From contig NZ_CP019062.1 in NCBI RefSeq assembly GCF_002951615.1, positions 2,170,001-2,234,000 on the forward strand: DNA of 64,000 nucleotides. Direction: 5' to 3'. The translations under genes and the position numbers were made by a program. The notes under the pieces were generated by a model that was given only the letters and a program-made list of their open reading frames with translations, did not search any database and was not told where the DNA came from. This DNA is from Rahnella sikkimica. Its GTDB lineage: Bacteria; Pseudomonadota; Gammaproteobacteria; Enterobacterales; Enterobacteriaceae. This document shows, in pieces, positions 43,138-51,991 of the stretch (within the stretch, counting starts at the first letter, position 1; the number at the start of each line of letters is the position of its first letter).

Positions 43138-44144
43138 GCAAAGCCGTGGTGAGTAAAGAAAGTACATTGGCAGCGGGTCAGCCCTGGCGTCATCAGCTGT
43201 TCGAGTTTTTGTATAAATGGGGCATGTTGCTGACCGTTGTGCTGCTGATTGCCGCGTTTGGCGTAGCCTCGGACAACTTCCTCGAACCGTCGAACATTAT
43301 TAATATTCTGCGCTCCATCGCCATCGTGACGGTGATTGCCATCGGTGTATCGATTTCACTTTCGGTTGGCGGCTTTGATTTGTCGGTCGGTTCAACGGCC
43401 TCACTCGCCAATGCGCTGGTGATTTCGATGTTCGTCTGGCACGGGTTTGGCACCACCGAAGCGATTCTGATCACGCTCGCGCTGTGTACGCTCGTCGGTC
43501 TGTTTAACGCCTTCCTGATTGTTATCCTGAAAATCCCCGACATGCTCGCCACCCTCGCCAGCCTGTTCGTCATTCAGGGCGCGGCGATGACCTACAGCTA
43601 CGGCGGTTCGATCACCGAAAACATGGTGCTGCCGAGCGGCGACATGGCAGAAGGTACTGTCCCTGCGGTGTTCAGCCTGCTGGGCCAGGTGCCGGTGATT
43701 GTGATCGTGATGGCGGTAGTGACCGTCGCGGTACAACTGTTTATGTCCCTCACCAAGCATGGCCGCCGCATGTACGCCATCGGCGGCAACCCGCTGGCCG
43801 CACGTCTGGCGGGGATCCGTACCGCGCGTTACCGCGTGATAGCCTATGTGATTTCCTCGGTTCTGGCAGGCGCAGGCGGCATTTTGCTGGCGTCGCGTAT
43901 CGGGTCATCGCAGGTGAACGCCGGTAGCGGTTATCTGATGGACGCCGTCGCCGCCGCGTATATCGGTTTTTCCCTCGCCGGTTCCGGCAAACCCAATGCG
44001 TTAGGGACGCTGCTTGGCGCGGTGATTCTGGGCGTTCTGTCGAACGGACTGGTGATGTTGTCGGTGCCGTATTATGCGATGGATATTATTAAAGGGTTGG
44101 TGTTGGCGGTGGCGCTGGCGTTGACGTATATACAGAAGCGGTAG
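43134..44144 (+). CDS. Ribose-type ABC importer permease (BPD_transp_2)
   Basis: A 336-residue permease with 8-10 hydrophobic helices and the family signatures GGFDLSVGSTASLANALV (about residues 80-97) and YAIGGNPLAARLAGI. The GTG at 43134 is set by GGAGGAACACCC and overlaps the ATPase stop by four bases. No periplasmic binding protein gene precedes or follows the pair, although the class requires one. The gene is followed by a large inverted repeat that may end the transcript. Confidence 0.88.
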   Translation: MSKAVVSKESTLAAGQPWRHQLFEFLYKWGMLLTVVLLIAAFGVASDNFLEPSNIINILRSIAIVTVIAIGVSISLSVGGFDLSVGSTASLANALVISMFVWHGFGTTEAILITLALCTLVGLFNAFLIVILKIPDMLATLASLFVIQGAAMTYSYGGSITENMVLPSGDMAEGTVPAVFSLLGQVPVIVIVMAVVTVAVQLFMSLTKHGRRMYAIGGNPLAARLAGIRTARYRVIAYVISSVLAGAGGILLASRIGSSQVNAGSGYLMDAVAAAYIGFSLAGSGKPNALGTLLGAVILGVLSNGLVMLSVPYYAMDIIKGLVLAVALALTYIQKR

Positions 44145-44152
44145 CTTTTGAG

Positions 44153-44279
44153 CTCCCTCCCCTGCGAAGGGGAGGGTTGGGGTGGGGTATTAATGGCGAA
44201 TTCGTGAGCTGAAGTTTGCACGGGCAGTATTTTCGTCTGCTAAACCCCCTCCCAACCTCCCCCTTCGCAGGGGGAGGAG
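44153..44279. repeat. Long inverted repeat of G/C-rich hairpins
   Basis: The left arm (44153-44188) contains CTCCCTCCCCTGCGAAGGGG then AGGGTTGGGGTGGGG. The right arm (44245-44279) is a near-perfect reverse complement, with CCCCCTCCCAACC then TCCCCCTTCGCAGGGGG. Each arm is itself a hairpin, and the 56-base middle is unremarkable. It looks like a dispersed intergenic repeat inserted between convergent genes, and may act as a terminator. Confidence 0.8.
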
Positions 44280-44291
44280 TAAATAATCCTT

Positions 44292-44843
44292 TTACTTCAG
44301 CACCTTAAACATCACACTCGTCGACTCCAGCACACCTCCCGTCGACATCGCGTACTGCGGGATCACGCCGCTCAGCGTAAACCCCTGATTCTCATATAAT
44401 GTCTGCGCCGGGCTGCCGGTCACCGTATCGAGCACCAGCAGCGTTTTACCTTCCCGGTGCGCCAGCGCTTCCACCGCGTCCATCAGTTTTTTCGCCACGC
44501 CTTTGCGGCGTCCTTGCGGGTGAACCATCAGTTTGACCACGTCGCCACGATGCGCGCCGTTGGCGGGTTGATCGACCACCAGCTGAACGGTGCCGATGAT
44601 TTTTCCGGCTTCGCGGGCGACCAGAAGACGCTTTTCGCCCCGCTCAAAAACCGGCAATAATTTTTGCCAGAACGCCTGCGCCTGCACAAATCCGAACGGC
44701 AGAATGAACCCGATGCTTGCGCCGAGTGCCACCGACTGCATCAGGGTTTCCGCCAGCGCATCCAGATCCGCTTCCGGCAATACGCCGCCCTGCACTTCGC
44801 TTATCACTACATCGCTGATCACTGCTTCACTGCCGTTTTGCAT
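44292..44843 (-). CDS. GNAT-family N-acetyltransferase
   Basis: A 183-residue acetyltransferase. The acetyl-CoA pocket is recognisable from VVKLMVHPQGRRKGVAKKLM (about residues 102-121), and the flanking strand AREAGKIIGTVQLVVD is typical of the fold. The C-terminal QTLYENQGFTLSGVIPQYA is the usual closing motif. AAGGTTCATCATT precedes the start. It follows the XRE-cupin regulator by 25 bases on the same strand. Such regulator/GNAT pairs are common; the acetyl acceptor is unknown. Confidence 0.85.
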   Translation of the reverse strand: MQNGSEAVISDVVISEVQGGVLPEADLDALAETLMQSVALGASIGFILPFGFVQAQAFWQKLLPVFERGEKRLLVAREAGKIIGTVQLVVDQPANGAHRGDVVKLMVHPQGRRKGVAKKLMDAVEALAHREGKTLLVLDTVTGSPAQTLYENQGFTLSGVIPQYAMSTGGVLESTSVMFKVLK

Positions 44844-44868
44844 AATGATGAACCTTACTGTGTCAGAT

Positions 44869-45438
44869 TTAAGGACGTGAAATCACAATGGCGTAGCGGG
44901 CATCCGCCGGGCCAGGAACGTGGAATGATGAGGTGCCGTGAAGATGAAAACGCAGGCAGTCTCCGGCTTCAAGCCGGTAAGTGCGGGAATCGAGCGTCAA
45001 TACCAGAACGCCTTCCAGCATCCAGATATGCTGCTCAAGGCCGTCCACCGGCGGGGAATCGTACGCAATCGTGGCACCGGCTTTTAACGTGCCGGAAATC
45101 AGTTCGGCGCGAAAACCCGGTGCGGGCGGGGAAACGGAACGGCGATCAAAACCGGTTTCACGATCATGCCAGACCGGCTGCTGCGCGGCGCGGATAAGCT
45201 CCGGCGGGTTGTCTTCCAGCGCCATCAGCAGGCGGGATGTGGTCAGCCCATAGGCCGCACTCAGCTTGCCCAGCAGTGACGCCGTCGGGCTGGTTTCTGC
45301 CCGCTCGACGCGTGAAAGCGTCGCCCGGCTGATGCCCGTGCGCTGCGCCAGCTGTTCCAGCGACCAGCCCTGGCTGACGCGTAATTCCGCCAGCCGTTCG
45401 GCCAGACGCAGATCGTGACTGTCCTGCCCTTCTTCCAT
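44869..45438 (-). CDS. XRE-family regulator with a C-terminal cupin
   Basis: A 189-residue regulator with an N-terminal lambda-repressor-type helix-turn-helix (SLEQLAQRTGISRATLSRVE, about residues 26-45) and a C-terminal cupin (about 110-185; LEQHIWMLEGVLVLTLDSRT and AGDCLRFHLHG). AAGGGGAACGAA precedes the start. It leads a two-gene operon with the GNAT enzyme and is divergent from the MerR-led operon. TCTCA-TT-TGAGA at 45479-45490 may be its own operator. Confidence 0.86.
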   Translation of the reverse strand: MEEGQDSHDLRLAERLAELRVSQGWSLEQLAQRTGISRATLSRVERAETSPTASLLGKLSAAYGLTTSRLLMALEDNPPELIRAAQQPVWHDRETGFDRRSVSPPAPGFRAELISGTLKAGATIAYDSPPVDGLEQHIWMLEGVLVLTLDSRTYRLEAGDCLRFHLHGTSSFHVPGPADARYAIVISRP

Positions 45439-45530
45439 TTCGTTCCCCTTGCAAAAATCTCAATAAAGGGAAAATATCTCTCATTTGAGAAATTCGCAAG
45501 TTAAAATTCTGTAAGAGAAAAGCATTCGCC

Positions 45531-45564
45531 AAGTTGTACAGAAATAATAAAGTTGTACAACTTT
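45531..45564. promoter_or_regulatory. MerR/MlrA-type operator upstream of the Cfa operon
   Basis: AAAGTTGTACAACTTT (45549-45564) is a 16-bp perfect palindrome. The half-site AAGTTGTACA also occurs at 45531-45540, so that AAGTTGTACA and TGTACAACTT form an inverted pair around 13 bases. E. coli MlrA is known to bind TTGTACA half-sites in inverted orientation. The first gene of the operon encodes an MlrA-like protein, so autoregulation is likely. Confidence 0.7.
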
Positions 45565-45618
45565 CAGATCTGGCGCTAGAGTTATCCCATAAGCGGTATG
45601 AATACTTTGGATTTAACT

Positions 45619-46479
45619 ATGTCTCTTTACAGCATCGGCGAAGTCGCACGTATTTGTGGTATCAACCCGGTCACGCTGCGTGCATGGCAGCGCCGCTATG
45701 GCTTGCTTAAACCGCAGCGCACCGAAGGCGGTCACCGTCTTTTTAATGATGAAGATCTCGAGACCATCCGCACCATTCTGGGCTGGATTAATCGCGGCAT
45801 TCCCGTCGGGCAGGTGAAATCTCTGCTGGAAGGCAAAGTTGAGGCGTTACCGGGCGGCTGGTCGCAGGCGGAACACCGTCTTCTGACCGCGCTGCAGGAT
45901 GGCCGCAGCAGCAAAGTGCGTCAGCTGATGACCGAACTGGGGCGGGAATATCCGGCGGCTTCGTTTGTGAATAACGTGCTGCGCCCGTTGCGCGAGCGTC
46001 TGGGTTCCGGCGATTCGCGTCTGCTGATGCTGCGCAGCCAGCTGGACGGGCTGATCATTGAGCATTCAGTGATGAGTATGAATGCCGCGCGAAAACGTCC
46101 GGGCATGCTGGCAACACTGACTGGCTGGGGGCAAATTGACAGCACCGAGTTGTGGCTCGAAGCCATCGTGCGTTGCGAAGAAGGCATGCAGGTGGACGTC
46201 TTACCGGTTCCGCTTGATGAACCAAATTTGGAAAATCTGAGCGGCGCGCAAATATTGTTATGGTCCGAAGGCAAACTGACGCAGATCCAGCGCCAGCGCC
46301 TTCTGGGCTGGGTGGAACAGGGCCTGTCGGTGACGCTTTTGGGCAGCGCGGCGATTATTCTCAGCGCCGGAGAAAATGAATCCCAACATGCTGTTGCGGC
46401 AGACGCCTTACGACATGCTGACCTCCTCGCAACGCCTGAGAGGGAGTTTTTGCACAAAGAAGGAAAAAATCATGATTAA
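45619..46479 (+). CDS. MerR-family regulator, MlrA-like
   Basis: A 286-residue regulator whose DNA-binding domain (SLYSIGEVARICGINPVTLR onward to about residue 70) is very close to that of E. coli MlrA. The C-terminal half has the helical and Rossmann layout of the B12-binding CarH/LitR group, but I cannot find the DxHxxG cobalamin motif, so light sensing through B12 is unlikely. The ATG at 45619 is chosen by homology (MlrA starts MALYTIGEV); an ATG at 45598 would add seven residues. It leads the operon and overlaps the next gene by eight bases. Confidence 0.85.
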   Translation: MSLYSIGEVARICGINPVTLRAWQRRYGLLKPQRTEGGHRLFNDEDLETIRTILGWINRGIPVGQVKSLLEGKVEALPGGWSQAEHRLLTALQDGRSSKVRQLMTELGREYPAASFVNNVLRPLRERLGSGDSRLLMLRSQLDGLIIEHSVMSMNAARKRPGMLATLTGWGQIDSTELWLEAIVRCEEGMQVDVLPVPLDEPNLENLSGAQILLWSEGKLTQIQRQRLLGWVEQGLSVTLLGSAAIILSAGENESQHAVAADALRHADLLATPEREFLHKEGKNHD

Positions 46480-46924
46480 ACATTTTCCTGAGCCCGCAAT
46501 TGCTCCCGATGTTCTGTCGCGGCTTTGCGAATTTTATCGCCATCTTGAAATGAGCCAGTTGCCGCAGCTTTCGCGCATCTACCATCCGCATGTGGTGTTT
46601 ATCGATCCGGTTTCGCATTACGACGGCGTGGACGCGCTCGAACGCTATTTTTCACAGTTACTCAAAAAGGTGAATTATTGCCGCTTTGAAATCCAGCCTC
46701 CGCTGCTTCAGGGCGACGAAGCGTCGCTGTTCTGGCAGATGGAATTTTCCCATCCGTCACTGAAAAAGGGGCAGGCCATGTTTCTGCACGGTGCGAGCCA
46801 TGTCCGCCTGAGCGACAACCGCATTATTTATCAGCGCGATTATTACGACCTCGGGGCGATGTTGTATGAACATTTGCCACTGCTCGGCGGCGCAGTCCGT
46901 GCTGTGAAAGCGAGGTTGAAATAA
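46472..46924 (+). CDS. NTF2-like (SnoaL-type) protein
   Basis: A 150-residue protein of the nuclear-transport-factor-2 fold, recognised by the N-terminal helix pattern, YHPHVVFIDPVSHYDGVDAL (about residues 38-57) and a C-terminal VRLSDNRIIYQRDYYDLGAML. The ATG at 46472 is set by AAGAAGGAAAAAATC. Members of this family bind small hydrophobic ligands or are isomerases. It lies second in an operon type where it normally accompanies an SDR, a FAD oxidoreductase, DUF1365 and a Cfa-like enzyme. Its exact role is unknown. Confidence 0.82.
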   Translation: MIKHFPEPAIAPDVLSRLCEFYRHLEMSQLPQLSRIYHPHVVFIDPVSHYDGVDALERYFSQLLKKVNYCRFEIQPPLLQGDEASLFWQMEFSHPSLKKGQAMFLHGASHVRLSDNRIIYQRDYYDLGAMLYEHLPLLGGAVRAVKARLK

Positions 46925-47640
46925 TGCGCCGCGTACTGATTACCGGTGCAAGCTCGGGCATCGGAAAGCAACTGGCGCTGGATTACGCCGCCGAAGGCTG
47001 GGAAGTCACGGCGTGCGGGCGCGATGAGGCAAAACTTATCAGCACGGCGGCGGACAGCCCGCTGATCATTCCGTTACCTTTTGATATCACCGATTTACAG
47101 GCCACGCGTCAGGCATTGCAGGGCGTACAGGCCGATTTAGTGATTCTGTGTGCCGGAACCTGTGAGTACATCGATAACGGCGTGGTGGAAGCTGAAAAAG
47201 TCATGCGCGTCATGAACACCAATTTCATCGGCCCGGTAAATTGTCTCGACGCCCTGCTGCCTGGCTTAGCACCCGGTAGCCGGGTCGCGCTGGTGGGTTC
47301 CACCGCATGGCTCTTGCCTTTCTCGCGCAGCGAAGCGTATGGCGCATCGAAAGCCGCACTGGCCTTTTTCGCCCGTTCACTGAGCGTCGACCTGGCTTCG
47401 CGTCAGATTCATATTTCACTGATCCAGCCGGGATTCGTGGAAACACCGCTGACCGACAAGAACAATTTCCCGATGCCGATGATGATTACCGTCACGCAGG
47501 CTTCACAGCATATCCGTAAAAAGCTGGCGCGCGGTGCCAGCGAAATTGCTTTCCCGCCCCTTTTTGCCGGTTTCCTCAAGGTGGCGTCACTGCTGCCGGT
47601 CAGCCTGCAAAAGTGGTTATGTCGAAAAATGGTGAGATGA
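46924..47640 (+). CDS. Short-chain dehydrogenase/reductase
   Basis: A 238-residue classical SDR with the nucleotide-binding GASSGIGKQ at residues 7-15 and the Ser...Tyr-x3-Lys catalytic set (VGSTAWL, then EAYGASKAA, about residues 124-142). The start overlaps the previous stop (TAATG). The C-terminal helix is hydrophobic and may touch the membrane. The substrate is probably a lipid-linked or otherwise hydrophobic carbonyl given its neighbours, but that is inference. Confidence 0.87.
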   Translation: MRRVLITGASSGIGKQLALDYAAEGWEVTACGRDEAKLISTAADSPLIIPLPFDITDLQATRQALQGVQADLVILCAGTCEYIDNGVVEAEKVMRVMNTNFIGPVNCLDALLPGLAPGSRVALVGSTAWLLPFSRSEAYGASKAALAFFARSLSVDLASRQIHISLIQPGFVETPLTDKNNFPMPMMITVTQASQHIRKKLARGASEIAFPPLFAGFLKVASLLPVSLQKWLCRKMVR

Positions 47641-47641
47641 A

Positions 47642-48997
47642 ATGACAATAAAAGTGGCGATCGTAGGAAGCGGCATTTCAGGCCTGAGCTGTGCATGGAT
47701 GCTGGCGAAAAACCAGCCCGATTGCGAGATTACGGTGTTCGAATCGTCGGAAACGTTAGGCGGGCATACGGCCACGCAGGATGTGATGTCGGACGGCAAA
47801 TCGTATGCCATCGATACCGGCTTTATTGTGTATAACTCACGGACCTACCCGCATTTTATCGCCCTGCTCAAAGAACTGGGCATTGAAGGCCAGCCGACGG
47901 AAATGAGTTTCTCGGTACGTAATCCGGCGACCAAACTGGAATACAACGGACATTCGCTCAACAGTTTGTTTGCCCAGCGGCGTAATCTGTTCAGACCGAA
48001 ATTCTGGCGCTTTATTTTTGAAATTCTGCGGTTTAATAAGCTGTGCAAAGCCCGGCTGCTGAACCCGCACAATGACGAAGACACGCTGGCCGACTTGCTC
48101 GACCAGAACGGTTTTTCGCCGTTTTTCGCGCTGCATTATGTGTTGCCGATGGGCGCGGCGATCTGGTCTTCGTCCCTGGGCGATATGGCGAATTTTCCAC
48201 TGTCGATGTTCCTGCGGTTTTTCGATAACCACGGACTGCTGGATGTGACAAACCGTCCGCAGTGGATGGTGGTGCCCGGCGGCTCGCGGGAATATATCCA
48301 TCGTATGCAATCGCAGCTCCCTGCCCGTGTGAAACTCCTGACCCGAGCGCCGGTCAGTAAAGTCATCCGCTCCTCGTGCGGCGTGGTGGTGCATTCTGCG
48401 CAGGGCGAAGCGCATTTCGATCAGGTCATTTTCGCCTGCCATTCGGATCAGGCACTCGCGATTCTGGGTGATCAGGCCACTGCGGATGAACGCGCCATTC
48501 TCAGCGAACTGCCTTATCAGGCCAACGACGTGATCCTGCATACCGATACCCGCCTGCTGCCGCGTGAGAAACGCGCCTGGGCGAGCTGGAATTATCAGTT
48601 GCCCAATACGCTGGGCACCGCGTCGCGCGCGGACATGCGTGACGGCAATGCCTCAAACACCCGTCGCGCCAGCGTGACCTACAACATGAATATTTTGCAG
48701 GGGCTGGATGCGCCGAAAACCTTCTGCGTTTCGCTCAATCCGCTGACGCCGGTTGACGCCAGCAAGGTGCTGTTTCGCGCCACCTACATGCATCCGGTGC
48801 TCAATGTCGCCAGCCATCAGGCGCAACAGCAGCGTTATCAGATCAACGGCCATAACCGTACCTGGTTCTGCGGCGCTTACTGGTACAACGGTTTTCATGA
48901 AGACGGCGTTAACAGCGCCCGCGACGTGGTTGAACAGCTTAACCTGCAACTTTACCGTGAAAGTAATGCCGGGCAGGCTGAACAGGAGGCGTCATGA
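47642..48997 (+). CDS. FAD-dependent amine oxidase-like oxidoreductase
   Basis: A 451-residue flavoprotein. The N-terminal Rossmann motif VAIVGSGISGLSCAW is followed by the glycine-rich GGHTATQDV and, at about residue 220, a substrate-domain PGGSREYIHRMQS. The C-terminal NRTWFCGAYWYNGFHEDGVN is a family landmark. Homologues are annotated as NAD/FAD-binding proteins found beside DUF1365 and Cfa genes. It may desaturate or oxidise a fatty acyl group on phospholipid before or after methylation. It overlaps DUF1365 by four bases. Confidence 0.87.
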   Translation: MTIKVAIVGSGISGLSCAWMLAKNQPDCEITVFESSETLGGHTATQDVMSDGKSYAIDTGFIVYNSRTYPHFIALLKELGIEGQPTEMSFSVRNPATKLEYNGHSLNSLFAQRRNLFRPKFWRFIFEILRFNKLCKARLLNPHNDEDTLADLLDQNGFSPFFALHYVLPMGAAIWSSSLGDMANFPLSMFLRFFDNHGLLDVTNRPQWMVVPGGSREYIHRMQSQLPARVKLLTRAPVSKVIRSSCGVVVHSAQGEAHFDQVIFACHSDQALAILGDQATADERAILSELPYQANDVILHTDTRLLPREKRAWASWNYQLPNTLGTASRADMRDGNASNTRRASVTYNMNILQGLDAPKTFCVSLNPLTPVDASKVLFRATYMHPVLNVASHQAQQQRYQINGHNRTWFCGAYWYNGFHEDGVNSARDVVEQLNLQLYRESNAGQAEQEAS

Positions 48998-49710
48998 ACA
49001 GCACGTTGTACGTCGGCACGGTGCGCCATCGCCGGTTTACGCCGGTTGATCACCGTTTCGATTACGACATTTTCATGCCGCTCATTGATCTCGATGAGCT
49101 GGAACAATTGCCGGAAGTCGGGATTAAGCTTGAGCGCTTTTCTCCGGCCAGTTTTCGACGCAAAGATTATCTGGGTGGCGGCGATATTAAAACCAAAGCG
49201 CAGGACAGAATTGCTGAACTGACCGGCGACCGTCCCGACGGGCGGGTGATGTTGCTCTGCCAGCTGTGTTATTTCGGCTGCTATTTCAATCCGGTCAATT
49301 TCTACTACCTTTATGATAAGACCGGAATTTTGCGCTGGATGCTGGCCGAGGTGCGGAACACGCCCTGGAACGAACGCCACACCTACGCCGTGCTGCCAGA
49401 CGGCTCGCAACCGGTTCCGAAAGCCTTCCATGTGTCGCCGTTCAACCCAATGGACATGGTCTATCACTGGCGTCTGACACCCCCGGGAAAAGAATTACAC
49501 ATCACTATCGAAAATCACCGCAAAGAACGGGAATTCGATGCTGCCCTGTCGCTGACCGCCCGCCCGCTAACCCGCGACGCGTTGCGCCAGCAGTTGTGGC
49601 GGCTGCCTGTCATGACTGCAAAAACTGCCCTGACCATTTACTGGCAGGCAGTAAAACTGTGGCTAAAACGGGCCCCCATTTATTCTCATCCTCCTGTTGA
49701 TAAGGACTGA
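48994..49710 (+). CDS. DUF1365-family protein
   Basis: A 238-residue protein with the family start STLYVGTVRHRRFTPVDHRF (residues 3-22), the invariant CYFGCYFNPVNFYYLYD around 88-104 and FHVSPFNPMDMVYHW around 145-159. DUF1365 proteins accompany Cfa-like methyltransferases and FAD oxidoreductases in many bacteria and have been linked to light- or singlet-oxygen-responsive fatty-acid modification. There is no signal peptide. The start overlaps the oxidoreductase gene by four bases. Confidence 0.9.
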   Translation: MNSTLYVGTVRHRRFTPVDHRFDYDIFMPLIDLDELEQLPEVGIKLERFSPASFRRKDYLGGGDIKTKAQDRIAELTGDRPDGRVMLLCQLCYFGCYFNPVNFYYLYDKTGILRWMLAEVRNTPWNERHTYAVLPDGSQPVPKAFHVSPFNPMDMVYHWRLTPPGKELHITIENHRKEREFDAALSLTARPLTRDALRQQLWRLPVMTAKTALTIYWQAVKLWLKRAPIYSHPPVDKD

Positions 49711-49712
49711 CC

Positions 49713-50945
49713 ATGAGCCAACCCGAAGTGCAACTCGCCCGTGAGGGGGCGATGAACCGGCGCAGCAAGGCTGCACGCGCACTGATTCTCGGCGTATTAA
49801 AAAATCTGAATGGCGCAGGGTTAACGCTGCGTGAACCGGGTGAAGAAGCCGTCTTTTTTGGCGATCCGACCGCGCCTTTACAGGGTGAAATCGAGGTGCA
49901 TCGTTTGCGTGCTTACCGACGGGTTTTGCTCGGCGGAAGTATTGCGGCAGGCGAAAGCTTTATAGATGGCGACTGGACGACGCCCAATCTGACCACGGTT
50001 TTGCAACTGCTGGCCGAAAACATGAAGCTGGTGGATAAAATCGAAGCGCGTCTGAGCTGGCTGAGCACGCCGCTTAACAAGCTGATCCACTTCTTCCGCC
50101 GCAACAGTCTGACGCAGGCTCGCAAAAACATCTCGGCGCATTACGATCTTGGCAACGATTTTTATCAGGGTTTTCTGGATGAGAAGATGCTCTATTCATC
50201 CGCCTGGTATCAGGAAACGCAGATGACGCTGGAACAGGCGCAGGAAGCCAAAATGCGCCGTTTGTGCGACCAGCTGGAACTGCATGCGGGCGATCATCTG
50301 CTGGAAATCGGCACCGGCTGGGGTGCGATGGCGGAATTTGCCGCCAGGGAATATGGCTGTAAAGTCACCACAACAACCATCTCCCGCGAGCAATTTCAGT
50401 ACGCCCGTGACCGCATTGAAAAAGCCGGGCTCAGCGACCGCGTCACCGTCCTGTTTGAGGATTACCGTTCCCTGCGCGGCCAGTTCGACAAACTGGTTTC
50501 CATCGAAATGATCGAAGCCGTCGGCAAGCGCTATCTTTCCACTTTCTTCAAACGCTGCAATGCCCTGTTAAAACCGCAGGGACGGCTGGCGATTCAGGCG
50601 ATCACCATTGCCGATCAGCGTTATGCCAGCTACAGCCGCAACGTCGATTTTATCCAGCGCTACGTGTTCCCCGGTGGATTTCTCCCGTCCATTACCGCCA
50701 TGAATCAAACCATGACCCGCTGTACCGGGCTGGTGGTCCGCGACCTGTTCGACATCGGCTTTGATTACGCCCGCACGTTGCACGAATGGCGCGAACGGGT
50801 TCAGCGTTACTGGAATACCCAGCCGGATGGCGTTCAGGACGAACATTTCCGCCGCCTGTGGCTGTTTTATCTGTGCTATTGCGAAGCCGGATTCCGTGCC
50901 CGCACCATCAGCACCGTGCAGCTTATCGCCGAGCGACGCGGATGA
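49713..50945 (+). CDS. Cyclopropane-fatty-acid synthase-like methyltransferase
   Basis: A 410-residue SAM-dependent enzyme with an N-terminal lipid-interacting domain (about 1-130) and a Rossmann methyltransferase (about 135-400) containing SAHYDLGNDFYQGFLD, motif I LLEIGTGWGAMAEFAA and ISREQFQYARDRI. It should methylenate or methylate unsaturated acyl chains of membrane phospholipids. It is a paralogue type distinct from the housekeeping Cfa, always found with DUF1365 and the FAD oxidoreductase. The four-base overlap with the next gene shows coupled translation. Confidence 0.9.
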   Translation: MSQPEVQLAREGAMNRRSKAARALILGVLKNLNGAGLTLREPGEEAVFFGDPTAPLQGEIEVHRLRAYRRVLLGGSIAAGESFIDGDWTTPNLTTVLQLLAENMKLVDKIEARLSWLSTPLNKLIHFFRRNSLTQARKNISAHYDLGNDFYQGFLDEKMLYSSAWYQETQMTLEQAQEAKMRRLCDQLELHAGDHLLEIGTGWGAMAEFAAREYGCKVTTTTISREQFQYARDRIEKAGLSDRVTVLFEDYRSLRGQFDKLVSIEMIEAVGKRYLSTFFKRCNALLKPQGRLAIQAITIADQRYASYSRNVDFIQRYVFPGGFLPSITAMNQTMTRCTGLVVRDLFDIGFDYARTLHEWRERVQRYWNTQPDGVQDEHFRRLWLFYLCYCEAGFRARTISTVQLIAERRG

Positions 50946-51445
50946 AACCGTTGCGCTTCTGGCTGATGACGCTGGGCTTTGATGTCTGGTGGACGCTGGC
51001 CGTCTGGGGGCGCGAACGGTTTATCGTTCTGCTGGTGCTGAGCAGTTTTCTGATGCTGGCGTTCACGCCTTCACCCCGCCGTTTATGGGTAGCGGTCGCC
51101 TGTACGCTGGGCATCATGCTCGATTCGTTGTGGTGTATTGCAGGCCTGTTTGAGTTTACGGGTTCACAGGCCGTCCCGCCGTGGATGATGGCGCTCTGGC
51201 TGGGGTTCAGCGCGTGGTGGCTGTGGCTGCTGGGCGAAATACGTCTGACGTGGTACTGGCTGATCCCGCTCGGTGCAGTCAGCGGGCCGCTGGCGTATTA
51301 CCTCGGTATGCAGTTCGGCGCGATGCAGCTTATTGCCGCACCGCTTGACGTCTGGCTGGCGCTTGCCGCCGGATGGGCCATTTTCCTGCCGCTGATCAGC
51401 CTGCCGGTATTGCTCACCAATGCCAGGCTGCGGAGAACCCGATGA
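50942..51445 (+). CDS. DUF2878 inner-membrane protein
   Basis: A 167-residue very hydrophobic protein with about five membrane helices and the family pattern FDVWWTLAVWGRE near residues 13-25 followed by repeated Trp-rich segments (WWLWLLGEIRLTWYWLIPLG). The ATG at 50942 gives an ATGA overlap with the Cfa gene and is preceded by the same frame shift pattern as the next gene. Function unknown; it accompanies Cfa/DUF1365 operons elsewhere. Confidence 0.85.
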   Translation: MKPLRFWLMTLGFDVWWTLAVWGRERFIVLLVLSSFLMLAFTPSPRRLWVAVACTLGIMLDSLWCIAGLFEFTGSQAVPPWMMALWLGFSAWWLWLLGEIRLTWYWLIPLGAVSGPLAYYLGMQFGAMQLIAAPLDVWLALAAGWAIFLPLISLPVLLTNARLRRTR

Positions 51446-51969
51446 AACGTTTATTACTGCTTACGGTCGCGCTGCTGTTTTCATTCCCGGCCTTCGCCGC
51501 CACGCCGTGGGATCACTGGCGACAGGTCGGGCACGCCACGCTGAGCTGGGGGCCGTTTGACGTTTATGACTCACAGTTGCTGACACCGGAAGGTCACTAT
51601 CAGGCGCAGAAATGGCCGCAGGCCTTAGTGATCAACTATCTGCGCAGCATCGACCGCGAGGAACTGACCAAAGCCACGGAAGAACAGTGGCAGGCGCTCG
51701 GGTTGCTGGAACAGGCGCGGAAAAATGACTGGCTGAACAGTGTTAAAACAACCTGGCCGGACGTCAGTAATGGCAGCGGGATCGTTTTTCTGGCCAATGA
51801 AAACGGCGGGCAATTTTACAGCCGCGCGCCCAACAGCGTGCTGTTCCAGGCCATCGGCGAACCGTTCAGCCCGGCGTTTCGCGATGCATTTTTGGCGATC
51901 TGGCTTTCACCTGCGACGCAATATCCTGATTTACGCAGCAAACTCATCGGCGCAACGGCGTCCGATTAA
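51442..51969 (+). CDS. Chalcone-isomerase-like periplasmic protein
   Basis: A 175-residue protein with a Sec signal peptide (MKRLLLLTVALLFSFPAFAA, cleavage near 19-20). The mature protein has the bacterial chalcone-isomerase-like pattern VGHATLSWGPFDVYDSQLLT and a central YLRSIDREELTKATEEQW. Plant-like isomerase activity is not implied; the fold can bind fatty acids. The ATG overlaps the DUF2878 stop by four bases. It is likely a periplasmic lipid-handling partner in this operon (inference). Confidence 0.82.
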   Translation: MKRLLLLTVALLFSFPAFAATPWDHWRQVGHATLSWGPFDVYDSQLLTPEGHYQAQKWPQALVINYLRSIDREELTKATEEQWQALGLLEQARKNDWLNSVKTTWPDVSNGSGIVFLANENGGQFYSRAPNSVLFQAIGEPFSPAFRDAFLAIWLSPATQYPDLRSKLIGATASD

Positions 51970-51991
51970 CGTTTATCTGACCGGAGGTTTT

